Positions 34,235 to 42,953 of a DNA stretch of 45,029 bases are shown piece by piece. The notes beneath the pieces were generated by a model, which did no database searches, was not told the origin of the DNA, and saw nothing but the letters and a program-made list of their open reading frames with translations. How positions within the stretch are numbered: position 1 is the stretch's first letter; each line of letters starts with the position of its first letter. The stretch comes from Pseudomonas sp. AKS31 (GTDB taxonomy: Bacteria; Pseudomonadota; Gammaproteobacteria; Pseudomonadales; Pseudomonadaceae), in assembly GCF_023634765.1 (NCBI RefSeq), contig NZ_JAMLFX010000002.1, positions 292,235 to 337,263 on the forward strand. Reading direction: 5' to 3'. Position numbers and translations under genes: made by a program.

Positions 34235-36898
34235 ATGAAAGATAACGCGCAACGGCCAACCCACGTGACGCCGGTTTACGAAGACATCGATGCCATTGAA
34301 ACCAATGAGTGGCTGGAAGCCTTGGCAGGTGTCGCGAAAGTAGGTGGCAGACCGCGCGTGCGGTTCTTGCTGCTGCGACTGGCCGAGCAGGCCAGCCGTC
34401 TCGGCGTGCAAACGACGGCGAGTGCGTATTCGCTGTACCAGAACACCATTGCGCTCGAACAGCAGCCGGTTTATCCCGGGGATCTGGTGATGGAGGAGCG
34501 CATCACTTCGATCATTCGCTGGAACGCCCTGGCCATGGTGGCGAAGGCGAACAAGGCCTATGGCGAATTGGGTGGTCACATTGCCAGTTATGCGTCGGCG
34601 GCGGAAATTTTCGAGGTCGGCTTCAATCACTTTTTCCGTGCGGACAGCGAAGCCGGGCGGGGTGATCTGGTTTACTTCCAGGCGCACTCTGCGCCCGGGG
34701 TGTACGCGCGGGCCTTTCTTGAAGGGCGTTTGCAGGCGTCGCAACTGGAGCGTTACCGGCAAGAAGTGAAGGGTGGCGGATTGTGTTCCTATCCGCATCC
34801 CTGGTTGATGCCCGACTTCTGGCAGTTTCCCACGGGCTCAATGGGTATTGGCCCGATCAATGCGATTTACCAGGCACGGTTCCTGCGGTATTTGCAGCAC
34901 CGAGGGATTGCCTCGACGGAGGGGCGGCATGTCTGGGGCGTTTTTGGTGATGGCGAGATGGACGAGCCGGAGTCCATCGCTGCGCTTTCGCTGGCAGCGC
35001 GGGAGAATCTCGATAACGTCACCTTCGTGATCAACTGCAATCTGCAGCGTCTCGACGGACCCGTACGCGGCAACGGGCAAATCGTTCAGGAACTGGAGTC
35101 ACTGTTCAGCGGCGCCGGCTGGAATGTGATCAAGGTGTTGTGGGGTTCGGACTGGGACCCATTGTTTGCCCGCGATGACGGCCATGCACTGTTGCGCCAC
35201 TTCGCCGGGATGGTGGATGGCGAGTACCAGAATCTGGGGGCCAATGACGGTGCGTATAACCGCAGCCATTTCTTCGACCAGGACCCGCAGTTGCAGGCGT
35301 TGGTTGCAGACATGAGCCCGGAGCAGATCGACGCGTTGCGCCGGGGCGGTCACGACTTTCGTAAGTTGCATGCCGCGTTCGAGGCCGCGCGCAAGCATAA
35401 GGGCAGGCCGACCGTGGTGCTCGCCAAAACCAAGAAAGGTTTCGGCATGGGCCAGATCGGCGAGTCGCGCAATACCTCGCACCAGCAGAAAAAACTCGAT
35501 ATCGAGATGCTCAAGGCATTCCGTGATCGTTTCGCCTTGCCGCTGGATGATGAGGCCGTGGCACAAATGCGCTTCTACAAACCGGCCGACGACAGCCCCG
35601 AGTTGCGATACCTGCATCAGCAACGACGGGCACTCGGCGGTTACCTGCCCAAGCGCAACGGTGTGGCTGCACCAATAACAGTGCCACCGCTCGACAGCTA
35701 TGGCTGTTTTGCGCTGAAGGCCGATGAGCGTGAAAATTCGACGACCATGGCGGTGGTGCGACTGTTCACCAATCTGATCAAGGACAAACAATTAGGGCCG
35801 CGCATTGTGCCGATTGTCGCCGATGAAGCGCGCACATTCGGTATGGCAAATCTGTTCCGGCAGATCGGGATTTATTCATCTGTCGGCCAGTTGTACGAGC
35901 CAGAAGATGCCGGCGCGCTGCTCTATTACAAGGAGTCCACCGATGGGCAACTGCTCGAAGAAGGCATCACCGAAGCCGGTGCGATTTCTTCCTGGATCGC
36001 TGCGGCCACGTCCTACAGCGTCAATGGCGAGCCGATGCTGCCGTTCTACATCTACTACTCGATGTTCGGTTTTCAGCGCATTGGCGATCTGATCTGGGCG
36101 GCGGCCGACCAGCGCGCCAGAGGCTTTTTGATCGGCGCCACTTCGGGGCGCACAACGCTGGCCGGTGAAGGACTGCAGCATCAGGACGGCTCCAGTCAGT
36201 TGATGGCGGCCACTGTGCCCAACTGCCGCGCCTACGATCCGGCATTTGCCAGCGAGGCGGCGGTCATCATCGACCATGGCTCCCGGCGCATGCTTGAGCA
36301 GCAAGAGGATGAGTTCTATTACCTGACGGTAACCAACGAGAACTACGTTCAGGCCTCACTTGAACCAGACGAACACGCGGACGTGATTCGCGGCATGCGC
36401 CTCTATGCCCGCTATGGCGAGGAGGTACCGGCGGTTCGTTTACTGGGTTCGGGAGCGATTCTGCGCGAGGTGATCGCCGCCGCGCACATGCTGGATCAAG
36501 AGTGGCAAGTCAGCAGCGAAGTGTGGAGTGTGACCAGCTTTTCCGAACTCGCCCGTGATGCCCGCGAGGTACAGCGCCAGCAAGTGTTCGGCGGCGATGT
36601 CGAGTGCCAGAGTCACCTGCTGCATTGTCTGCCCGGTAACGCTCCGGTCGTGGCGGTCAGTGATTACGTGCGTGCCTATGCACAATTGGTGGCGCCGTAT
36701 TTACAGGCGCCGTGCATCTGCCTGGGCACCGACGGATTTGGACGCAGCGACACACGCTCGGCGTTGCGCAGCTTCTTTGAAGTGGATCGCTATCACATCG
36801 TTTTGGCGGCGCTGGCTTCGGTCGATCCGCAGGCACATGCCCAGGCTCGGGCGAAATACGCTATCGACGCCGACGCCGAAGCCCCCTGGAACTGCTGA
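34235..36898 (+). CDS. aceE: Pyruvate dehydrogenase E1 component, homodimeric type (AceE paralogue)
   Basis: The 887-residue protein is full length for the E. coli-type E1. The ThDP motif is at about residues 238-270 (GDGEMDEPES to NCNLQRLDG). The substrate-channel histidines are kept: His115 (LGGHIASY), His151 (FQAHSAPG) and the mobile-loop His in RNTSHQQKKLD. The N-terminal region that docks E2 is also present (DIDAIETNEWLEAL). No aceF or lpd is adjacent, and the neighbours are redox enzymes, so this looks like an accessory copy. It may join the housekeeping E2/E3 core, or decarboxylate pyruvate or another 2-oxoacid alone. Whether the main aceEF copy exists cannot be seen here. Confidence 0.92.
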   Translation: MKDNAQRPTHVTPVYEDIDAIETNEWLEALAGVAKVGGRPRVRFLLLRLAEQASRLGVQTTASAYSLYQNTIALEQQPVYPGDLVMEERITSIIRWNALAMVAKANKAYGELGGHIASYASAAEIFEVGFNHFFRADSEAGRGDLVYFQAHSAPGVYARAFLEGRLQASQLERYRQEVKGGGLCSYPHPWLMPDFWQFPTGSMGIGPINAIYQARFLRYLQHRGIASTEGRHVWGVFGDGEMDEPESIAALSLAARENLDNVTFVINCNLQRLDGPVRGNGQIVQELESLFSGAGWNVIKVLWGSDWDPLFARDDGHALLRHFAGMVDGEYQNLGANDGAYNRSHFFDQDPQLQALVADMSPEQIDALRRGGHDFRKLHAAFEAARKHKGRPTVVLAKTKKGFGMGQIGESRNTSHQQKKLDIEMLKAFRDRFALPLDDEAVAQMRFYKPADDSPELRYLHQQRRALGGYLPKRNGVAAPITVPPLDSYGCFALKADERENSTTMAVVRLFTNLIKDKQLGPRIVPIVADEARTFGMANLFRQIGIYSSVGQLYEPEDAGALLYYKESTDGQLLEEGITEAGAISSWIAAATSYSVNGEPMLPFYIYYSMFGFQRIGDLIWAAADQRARGFLIGATSGRTTLAGEGLQHQDGSSQLMAATVPNCRAYDPAFASEAAVIIDHGSRRMLEQQEDEFYYLTVTNENYVQASLEPDEHADVIRGMRLYARYGEEVPAVRLLGSGAILREVIAAAHMLDQEWQVSSEVWSVTSFSELARDAREVQRQQVFGGDVECQSHLLHCLPGNAPVVAVSDYVRAYAQLVAPYLQAPCICLGTDGFGRSDTRSALRSFFEVDRYHIVLAALASVDPQAHAQARAKYAIDADAEAPWNC

Positions 36899-36950
36899 GC
36901 TTTCACGTCGCGTGTTGCTTCTTTCATCAACCAACCTCAGAGGCAGATCC

Positions 36951-38075
36951 ATGTCGTTCGGTACTTTTTTCGAATTCGGCGTCATGCCTGTAAAAGTCGC
37001 ACGCGCCTCGTTATGTGGGCTGCTGCTCGCAGCCGTGCTGGCCGGGTGTGCAAGCCAGTCCCCGCAACCTCCGGTGCTGGAGGTTGCGTTGCAAAGCAAC
37101 GAACAGATCTGGAACGCAGTGGCCCGTTTCGACGGTCAGACTTATGTTGCCGGTCCTCGCTGGACAGGCGGCAGTGGTTCGCAACTCAGCGTTTTCAATG
37201 CTCAGGGCCAGCGCTCGGCCTTCCCGGACCCGAGCTGGAATGCCTGGGGGCCGGGGCAAGATCCGCGCAAGGCGTTTGTGAATATCAATGCCTTGCGCCT
37301 GGAAAAGTCCGTGTTGTGGGTCGTGGACACCGGGGCGGCGGATTTTGGCGGAAATCCTGTACCCGGTGGCGCCAAACTTGTTGCCATCGATCTGGTTGAA
37401 AAGCGTGTGGTGCAAAGTTATTCGTTTTCTGCTGAAGTCGCCCGTCCTGGCAGTTACATCGATGACGTTCGTTTTGAGGGCCAGCATGCCTTTCTGACTG
37501 ACGCCGGTAACGCGGGCATCATCGTCCTTGATCTCGTCAGCGGTGACGCCAGACGGGTGCTGAACGGGCATCGTTCGGTGACGGCCGGCCATGAGCGAAA
37601 CATTGTGCTCGGCGGCCAAACGCTCAAGGCGCCGGACGGTACTGCGCTTCGTGTCAATGCCGATCCACTGGAGGTCAGTCCGAACGGCGAATGGCTGTAT
37701 TTCGGGCCGCTGCAAGGCCCATGGTCCAAGGTTCGAATCGCTGATCTGACCGCTTCTGCACTGACGCCTGCGCAACTCGCCAGCCGCGTTGAACCCTTTG
37801 CTGACCTGCCACCCACCGGGGGCACCGTGATGGATGCCAGTGGCAATCTGTACTTCTCCGATCTGGCTCAAGACGCCATACGGGTTCGCCGGCCTGATGG
37901 GCGTATCGAGACGTTGATCGTCGACCCACGCTTGCATTGGGTCGATGCGCCGTTTCTTGATCGCGACGGCACACTCTGGCTGCCTGCTGCACAAATGGAT
38001 CGTGTCGGTCTGTTCAATGACGGCACGACGCGGGTGCAATGGCCGATGACGGTGTTCCGTTTGTCCAAACGGTAG
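36951..38075 (+). CDS. MRJP/yellow-family lipoprotein
   Basis: The 374-residue protein shows a lipoprotein signal (LCGLLLAAVLAGC, with the lipobox Cys33) and then the MRJP propeller: SFPDP-like RSAFPDPSWNAWGPG, VLWVVDTGAADFGG, SYIDDVRFEGQHAFLTDAG, EWLYFGPLQGPW and DASGNLYFSDLAQDAI. The ATG at 36951 has AGAGG upstream; an internal ATG at 36984 would give a more ordinary signal length. It is the last gene of the cluster and a distant paralogue of the exported protein at 31982, now membrane-anchored. Confidence 0.85.
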   Translation: MSFGTFFEFGVMPVKVARASLCGLLLAAVLAGCASQSPQPPVLEVALQSNEQIWNAVARFDGQTYVAGPRWTGGSGSQLSVFNAQGQRSAFPDPSWNAWGPGQDPRKAFVNINALRLEKSVLWVVDTGAADFGGNPVPGGAKLVAIDLVEKRVVQSYSFSAEVARPGSYIDDVRFEGQHAFLTDAGNAGIIVLDLVSGDARRVLNGHRSVTAGHERNIVLGGQTLKAPDGTALRVNADPLEVSPNGEWLYFGPLQGPWSKVRIADLTASALTPAQLASRVEPFADLPPTGGTVMDASGNLYFSDLAQDAIRVRRPDGRIETLIVDPRLHWVDAPFLDRDGTLWLPAAQMDRVGLFNDGTTRVQWPMTVFRLSKR

Positions 38076-38264
38076 GGTGGCAGGTAACCGTACACCACTG
38101 GAGCAGGGTCACCGCTGTGCGCGCTGCTCGTGCAACAATCAGGACATACCTTGCGCACCCGGCAGTACCGAAAATGGGTGGCGATCAACTGATTGAATGG
38201 CTTGCCGACGTCCGGCCCTATATCCTTCCCGCCTGTTTGATGGATTGATTTAGGGAAGAATTGC

Positions 38265-39392
38265 ATGCCGTTCAGGGTGATGGTGGTCGGTGGTTACGGA
38301 AACTTCGGCAGCATCGTGTGCCGGCATCTGGCGCTGATGCCGGACATCGGCCTGGTGCTCTCCGGCCGTGATCCGCGCAAGTTGCAGCGCAAACTCGATG
38401 AGCTGAACAGCCAATCGGGCAACGTCTGCGAAGGCTGGTGCGGCGATGCGATGGGCGCGGAGTTCGAAGCCGCTTTGCGTGCACTGAACATTCAGTTGGT
38501 CGTTCACACCGGCGGGCCGTTTCAGGGGCAATCCTATGCGGTGGCGCAGCGTTGCATCGACGCCGGCGTGAATTACTGCGACCTCGCGGACTGCCGCACC
38601 TTCGTCAACGGCATCGATGTGCTTGATGCCCAAGCGAAGCAAGCAGGCGTGGCGATCCTCAGTGGTTGCAGCTCGGTGCCAACCCTGTCGTCGGCGATCA
38701 TTGATGAACAGCGCCAGCGCTTTTCGCGCATTGACTCGATCGAGCATGGCATTTCTTCCTCGGCGAAAATGCCGGGCCTGTCGACCATCGAAGGCGTACT
38801 CGCTTACGCCGGCAAACCGATCAAACAACTCAAGAACGGCAAGGTGCATGAAGTCTCCGGCTGGCTGGACCTGACCCTGCGCAAGATGCCGCAGATGGGC
38901 ACCCGATTGCTGTCCAACGTTGATGTCCCGGACATGGACATCTTCGCCGCTCGTTATGGCGCGCAGACCTTGAGCTTCAAGGCAGGCGCCGGTCTTAAAC
39001 TCGGCGGCATCGCCAACGGTCTGCTGGCTCAGGCACTGAAAGTCGGGCTGCTGCGCGACCATGCATTGTGGGCCGGAAGACTGCATCGCCTCGGCACGCG
39101 TTTCGAGCGTTTCGGCGATGGCAAAAGCGCGATGTACATCGACGTGCAGGGCCTTGGTGTTGACGGCAAAGCGCTGTCGATGACCGCGCAACTCACCGCC
39201 CTGAACGACAAAGGCCCAGAGATCCCCAGCTGCGCCGCCGTGGCCCTGGCCACGAAAATGGCCCAGGGCTACGTGCCGACCGCCGGCGCCCGACCATGCG
39301 TGGGCGAAATCAGCGTCGCCGAATACATGGCCGCGATCAACGACCCGGCCAACCTGAGCCTCGCCGTGCAGTTCTCGGACGGGCAGCACTGA
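38265..39392 (+). CDS. Saccharopine-dehydrogenase-like NAD(P)-binding oxidoreductase
   Basis: The 375-residue protein opens with a Rossmann motif (MPFRVMVVGGYGNFGSIVCR) and has the saccharopine dehydrogenase NADP-binding domain pattern (LVVHTGGPFQGQSYAVAQRC, INYCDLAD-like VNYCDLADC). The C-terminal half includes KMPGLSTIEGVLAYAG. The substrate is unknown. AGGGAAG supports the ATG. The DUF2269 gene starts 1 bp after its stop codon, so they are coupled. Confidence 0.85.
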   Translation: MPFRVMVVGGYGNFGSIVCRHLALMPDIGLVLSGRDPRKLQRKLDELNSQSGNVCEGWCGDAMGAEFEAALRALNIQLVVHTGGPFQGQSYAVAQRCIDAGVNYCDLADCRTFVNGIDVLDAQAKQAGVAILSGCSSVPTLSSAIIDEQRQRFSRIDSIEHGISSSAKMPGLSTIEGVLAYAGKPIKQLKNGKVHEVSGWLDLTLRKMPQMGTRLLSNVDVPDMDIFAARYGAQTLSFKAGAGLKLGGIANGLLAQALKVGLLRDHALWAGRLHRLGTRFERFGDGKSAMYIDVQGLGVDGKALSMTAQLTALNDKGPEIPSCAAVALATKMAQGYVPTAGARPCVGEISVAEYMAAINDPANLSLAVQFSDGQH

Positions 39393-39393
39393 C

Positions 39394-39885
39394 ATGCTCT
39401 ATCTGTGCCTGAAGTACCTGCACATCATCGCGGCGATTTTCCTGTTCGGTTTCGGCATGGGCTCCTACCTCTACCTGATCGCCGCCAGCCGCACGCGCAA
39501 CCCGCAAGTGATCGCGCACGTCGCGCGCATGGTCGTGGGCTTCGACACGTGGATTACCACGCCAGCGGGGTTTATGCAGATCATCACCGGTTATCTGCTG
39601 ATGCGGCTTTCAGGGTTGTCGATGAGTACTGATTGGGTGCTGACCTCGCTGATCATCTTCTTCTGCGTTGGCTCGTTGTGGCTGCCGGTGTTGCTCCTGC
39701 AGAAGCGGCTTTACGTCATGGCGTCGAGTGCGAGCGCAGCGGGGGCGGGGCTTGATGAGCAATACCAGGGCGTATACCGCCAATGGTTGTGGATGGGCGT
39801 GCTCGGGTTTGCCGGGATGTTTGTCATCGTGCTGATGATGGTGACGAAGATGACACCGCTGCAGTTGTTCAGCTTGTTGACGTAG
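39394..39885 (+). CDS. DUF2269 integral membrane protein
   Basis: The 163-residue protein has four predicted transmembrane segments (YLHIIAAIFLFGFGMGSYLYL, FMQIITGYLLM, LIIFFCVGSLWLPVLLL, MGVLGFAGMFVIVLMMV) and the DUF2269 N-terminal pattern LKYLHIIAAI. The function is unknown; family members sit next to oxidoreductases. It is coupled to the preceding gene and overlaps the convergent DCC gene by 17 bp. Confidence 0.88.
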   Translation: MLYLCLKYLHIIAAIFLFGFGMGSYLYLIAASRTRNPQVIAHVARMVVGFDTWITTPAGFMQIITGYLLMRLSGLSMSTDWVLTSLIIFFCVGSLWLPVLLLQKRLYVMASSASAAGAGLDEQYQGVYRQWLWMGVLGFAGMFVIVLMMVTKMTPLQLFSLLT

Positions 39886-40336
39886 GTGCCGTTGTTTTCA
39901 GAAAACGCTGTTCATGATCCGGGGTGGGCAGCAGGCAGGTGTCGTACTTGCCGAACAATCGGTAGCGGTTAAGCGCGATGCGGTCGTAAGCCCAATCGCG
40001 CAGGCCACGCGGGAAGATGCGCAGCAACCGCAGTGGCTGCCAGCGAGCGGGTAGTTGGCTGATGACTTCGAAGAACGCGTCCGAGCGTTCCCAGTAGTGA
40101 CGGTCACGGATGACGGCCATGGTGTCGAATTGATCGACCGGCAGGCCGGCCCACGCGAGCAAGGCCTGTCCCTCCGGCGATTGTACCGCTGCCAAACGCA
40201 CGCGACGTTGATGATCGTGGCGGATGAGGAACCGTGCCCAGCCGTTGCAGAGTTTGCACACGCCATCGAACAGGACCACGGATTCGCCGGGGTTGAGGAG
40301 CGGGGCGGGGGTTGGGCGGGTTTTTGGGGTGGGCAT
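39869..40336 (-). CDS. DCC-family (DUF393, YuxK-like) thiol-disulfide oxidoreductase
   Basis: The 155-residue protein has the CxxC-type motif VVLFDGVCKLCNGWARFLI near the N-terminus, with the family pattern YDRIALNRYRLFGK near the C-terminus. DCC proteins are predicted thiol-disulfide oxidoreductases of unknown target. Its stop overlaps the end of the DUF2269 gene on the opposite strand. Confidence 0.9.
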   Translation of the reverse strand: MPTPKTRPTPAPLLNPGESVVLFDGVCKLCNGWARFLIRHDHQRRVRLAAVQSPEGQALLAWAGLPVDQFDTMAVIRDRHYWERSDAFFEVISQLPARWQPLRLLRIFPRGLRDWAYDRIALNRYRLFGKYDTCLLPTPDHEQRFLKTTAPTSTS

Positions 40337-40436
40337 TGGCGTTGTTCGGGATAGGCTGGAGTATTGCGATCATAGCCTCAGAAGGGGCTATCTGCGAAAG
40401 GCCGCTTGTGGCACAAACCGGATTGGGGCGTGAACC

Positions 40437-40997
40437 TCAGCGATCGGTAACAACGATCAAATCGGGCCAAGTCTCACGCCAGCCTTTGACACGAATGCGT
40501 TCCAGAAACATGGCATGTTTTTCGGTTCGGAATCGTTCTGTGGGCCGCACCACCCGCGAGAACAGATCTTCCAGTCCCAACGGCGCCAAAACTTCTATCT
40601 CATCGCGGTGATCAAGCCTGACAGCTACGGCCGTGGCAGTCTCAGGCCAGCAGGTCATTGCATCGGCCGCCGATCGATAAGGGACATCGGCATTGCGCAG
40701 GTGCATTCGCGCCTGATTTTTTACAGACCAGTTCACTTCACTACACAGGCCCGACAGTTTTCTGTCCAAAGCCGAATCCGTTGGTGTATCGGCATGTGCC
40801 GGGTCGTACCAGATGACATCAATGTCATCGGGCAGCGCGGAAGGCTTGCGTTGATGCAGGTGGTCCCATACCAGACTGCGCACGAAGCCGGCGGCGATCC
40901 AGCAGTCAGGCAAGTTCAGATCGCGAGCGATGCGCAGGATTTTCATCCTTACAGGGTCGTGAGTTAGCAGAGCCTTTAGTTGTGATTCGTGCTTCAT
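40437..40997 (-). CDS. Nucleotidyltransferase family protein (DUF925 type)
   Basis: The 186-residue protein carries the nucleotidyltransferase active-site pattern with two close acids (LPDDIDVIWYD) after a helix WIAAGFVRSLVWDHLHQ, then WSVKNQARMHLRNADVPYRS. This matches the DUF925/NTP_transf_6 group seen near many bacterial genomes. Its substrate is unknown. It has its own promoter region and no operon partner. Confidence 0.8.
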   Translation of the reverse strand: MKHESQLKALLTHDPVRMKILRIARDLNLPDCWIAAGFVRSLVWDHLHQRKPSALPDDIDVIWYDPAHADTPTDSALDRKLSGLCSEVNWSVKNQARMHLRNADVPYRSAADAMTCWPETATAVAVRLDHRDEIEVLAPLGLEDLFSRVVRPTERFRTEKHAMFLERIRVKGWRETWPDLIVVTDR

Positions 40998-41202
40998 CGC
41001 GTGTTCTCTATTACATCCAGTGACTGCTTGGGTGCGAGCGTGGACATCGACTACCCATATCTACCGATGATCAGCGCTGGCGTTCAAACCAGTATTGGGG
41101 TCATTCCCGAACTGCAAACTCAGTATCTGCCGAGCAGAATTCGGAGAGAACCCAACGGTCTATCCTTCAAGACTTGACTCAAATTGATCGGGGCGCTGAT
41201 GT

Positions 41203-41958
41203 ATGAACTCTCTCTGGATCGCACTGGCCATTTTTGCGTGCCTCGTTGCTGCCTCGCTTCTCATGATGCAGTGGTACCCGAAGCTGGCATCCCACCACAG
41301 GGATGACGAAACCAACGCCGTCATTCGTCTGGTAGCCAATATTTTTGTGGTTATGACATCGCTGGTCTTTGGCTTGATGATCAATTCTGCCAAAAACACT
41401 TTCGAGTCCATTGATGCAAACTTCCATGGGTATGCAACCAGCATGATCATTTTTGATCGGACACTGCGGGGCTATGGCGATGCGGCGCAAGATACGCGAA
41501 ATCGTCTGATCACCTATCTTGAACGCGCTATCGAGACCCCGTATCGGGGAGACGAGGCGCTGCAGCATCGTAACAGCCAGGCGGCTAAATACCTGGATGA
41601 TATAGGCAAGTCTTTGGCTCTTATCAAACCCCCGGACCGCTACCATGAAACGATGCTTCAGGATATTCGTCAGCAATATCATTCGCTCATCGAGCAACGC
41701 TGGAGGATCGTAGAGCAATCCGAGGGAGCGATTCCTGGCCCGCTTATTGGGATGCTAGTTGCCTGGTTGACGCTCATTTTCGCCAGTTTTGGATACCGCG
41801 CGCCCCGTAATTCGATGGTGATAGGAATGTTCATCATCTCGTCATTACTCATTGCGGCGTCCGTATACCTTGTTTTGGACATGGACGTGCCATTTCATGG
41901 TCCTATCCAGATATCCGACGAGCCCCTGCGCAGGGCGCTCGCAGTCATGCAGCTTTAG
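41203..41958 (+). CDS. DUF4239 (bestrophin-like) membrane protein
   Basis: The 251-residue protein has an N-terminal hydrophobic helix (SLWIALAIFACLVAASLLMM), a second at IFVVMTSLVFGLMI, and two C-terminal ones (LIGMLVAWLTLIFASFGY and MVIGMFIISSLLIAASVYLVL). The central soluble region is YRGDEALQHRN to YHSLIEQRWRI. This matches the DUF4239 family, distantly related to bestrophin channels. The ribosome site is weak and local GC is lower than in neighbours. The function is unknown. Confidence 0.8.
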   Translation: MNSLWIALAIFACLVAASLLMMQWYPKLASHHRDDETNAVIRLVANIFVVMTSLVFGLMINSAKNTFESIDANFHGYATSMIIFDRTLRGYGDAAQDTRNRLITYLERAIETPYRGDEALQHRNSQAAKYLDDIGKSLALIKPPDRYHETMLQDIRQQYHSLIEQRWRIVEQSEGAIPGPLIGMLVAWLTLIFASFGYRAPRNSMVIGMFIISSLLIAASVYLVLDMDVPFHGPIQISDEPLRRALAVMQL

Positions 41959-41978
41959 GGGCGCGTGGCGCGCTGGCG

Positions 41979-42041
41979 TTTTGCGTCGTAGTCTCGAAGC
42001 GGACCACAGGAAGTTCGCTTCTGGCCGAAACCGACGCAAAA
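41979..42041. repeat. Long nested inverted repeat
   Basis: TTTTGCGTCG (41979-41988) pairs perfectly with CGACGCAAAA (42032-42041); inside, GAAGCG pairs with CGCTTC. The two-stage hairpin lies between the convergent DUF4239 and DUF3077-family genes and could act as a terminator for both. Confidence 0.7.
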
Positions 42042-42051
42042 TGCAAATTCG

Positions 42052-42092
42052 ATCCCTTTGTGACAGCAGCCAGACCGCCGCCACAAAGGGAT
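42052..42092. terminator. 11-bp stem-loop next to the DUF3077-family stop codon
   Basis: ATCCCTTTGTG (42052-42062) and CACAAAGGGAT (42082-42092) pair perfectly with a 19-base loop, 7 bp downstream of the leftward gene. No clean T run follows on either strand, so termination is likely but not certain. Confidence 0.5.
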
Positions 42093-42098
42093 TCCCCC

Positions 42099-42461
42099 TC
42101 AATCTACCGGCACGACATTATCCAGCGCTTGATTCACCGCCAATTCTCCCAGCATTACCACTTGCGCAATGCACTGAAGCGTCTTGCGCGCCGGACCTTC
42201 CACCATTGCGATCACATTGCCCAACATCACCGAAGCAGAGCCCAGCGACTCACTGGCGTTGACAAGTAATTCCTCTGTTGCGGTTTTCGGGTTGGCCTGG
42301 AACATCGTGCTGGGGCGGTACGGTGTGGCCATTATCTGGTCGGCGGGTTTGAGGTAGTGATCGAGTGCGCGTTCGGCGGCTTCGTGGAATTTCTTTGAGT
42401 CGGATGATTCATACGGGGAGGCCGGATCTGTTTCCGGCGGATTTGGCGTGATCTTGAACAT
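42099..42461 (-). CDS. DUF3077/DUF6124 family protein
   Basis: The 120-residue protein (MFKITPNPPETDPASPYESS and on) has the family's hydrophilic N-terminus and helical C-terminus (LLVNASESLGSASVMLGNVI, RKTLQCIAQVVMLGELAVNQ). The family is largely restricted to Pseudomonas and has no assigned function. AGGAA precedes the ATG. The upstream 330 bp contain several stem-loops that may form a regulated leader. Confidence 0.82.
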   Translation of the reverse strand: MFKITPNPPETDPASPYESSDSKKFHEAAERALDHYLKPADQIMATPYRPSTMFQANPKTATEELLVNASESLGSASVMLGNVIAMVEGPARKTLQCIAQVVMLGELAVNQALDNVVPVD

Positions 42462-42489
42462 TTCTTCTTTTTCCTGTTGGGTGGCCGCC

Positions 42490-42790
42490 GCTCCGAGCTA
42501 CTAAACAGGGGGTGGCAGCTGTACGCAGGTTAGTAGACCGGGGAAAAGAAGAAAGCCGGCGCGCCCGAGGGCACCCTACGCACAGCCGCCATCAAGTGCA
42601 GGTAAGTGAATACCTTCCAATGGACGCTTGTGCACTTTCATTTACCACGGGCTACTAAACCCGATCACTGGGATTCAGTGACGCGAACCAAGTTACCGGT
42701 GGCCCTTGAGGCGCACAAGCCGGCGGATTCTGGCGTAGTCGTAGGTAATGACGCAAGACGTTGTAGCCTCAAGCAAGTAACGCGACGTGT
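42490..42790. other. Structured intergenic region with repeated GCTACTAAAC and multiple stems
   Basis: GCTACTAAAC occurs at 42497-42506 and 42651-42660, with the near-inverse GTTAGTAG at 42529-42536. AAGTGCA (42594-42600) and GGTAAGTGAA (42601-42610) match TGCACTT (42631-42637) and TTCATTTACC (42637-42646) in pseudoknot order. TCACTG/CAGTGA lies at 42665-42681. CTTGAGGC (42705-42712) pairs with GCCTCAAG (42766-42773), enclosed by GTTAC/GTAAC (42692-42696, 42777-42781). No protein-coding gene is credible here. It would be the 5-prime leader of the DUF3077-family gene on the minus strand or of the 42954 gene on the plus strand. Confidence 0.55.
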
Positions 42791-42953
42791 CTTTTAAACA
42801 ACTACGAAAAACGCCTAAACACGCCGCATCAACACGCCGTTCAAAATGACATTCGTCGGTCTACTTTCAAGCTCAGGCAATGGCCGGGAACCCTCACGAC
42901 AGGGCACGCACCAACACTAGGTTGCAACCCAAAAAAGACGAGGAAGGATACCC

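Noticed and set aside
36555..36950. N-terminal extension of the MRJP lipoprotein frame into aceE
   Set aside because: It is out of frame with aceE coding sequence and is shadow; the lipoprotein signal starts at 36951 or 36984.
38039..38248. 69-residue plus-strand ORF between the MRJP lipoprotein and the oxidoreductase
   Set aside because: It starts inside the lipoprotein gene in another frame and shows no domain or ribosome site.
42606..42797. 63-residue ORF in the structured intergenic region
   Set aside because: No Shine-Dalgarno sequence, atypical composition, and it overlaps strong stem-loops.
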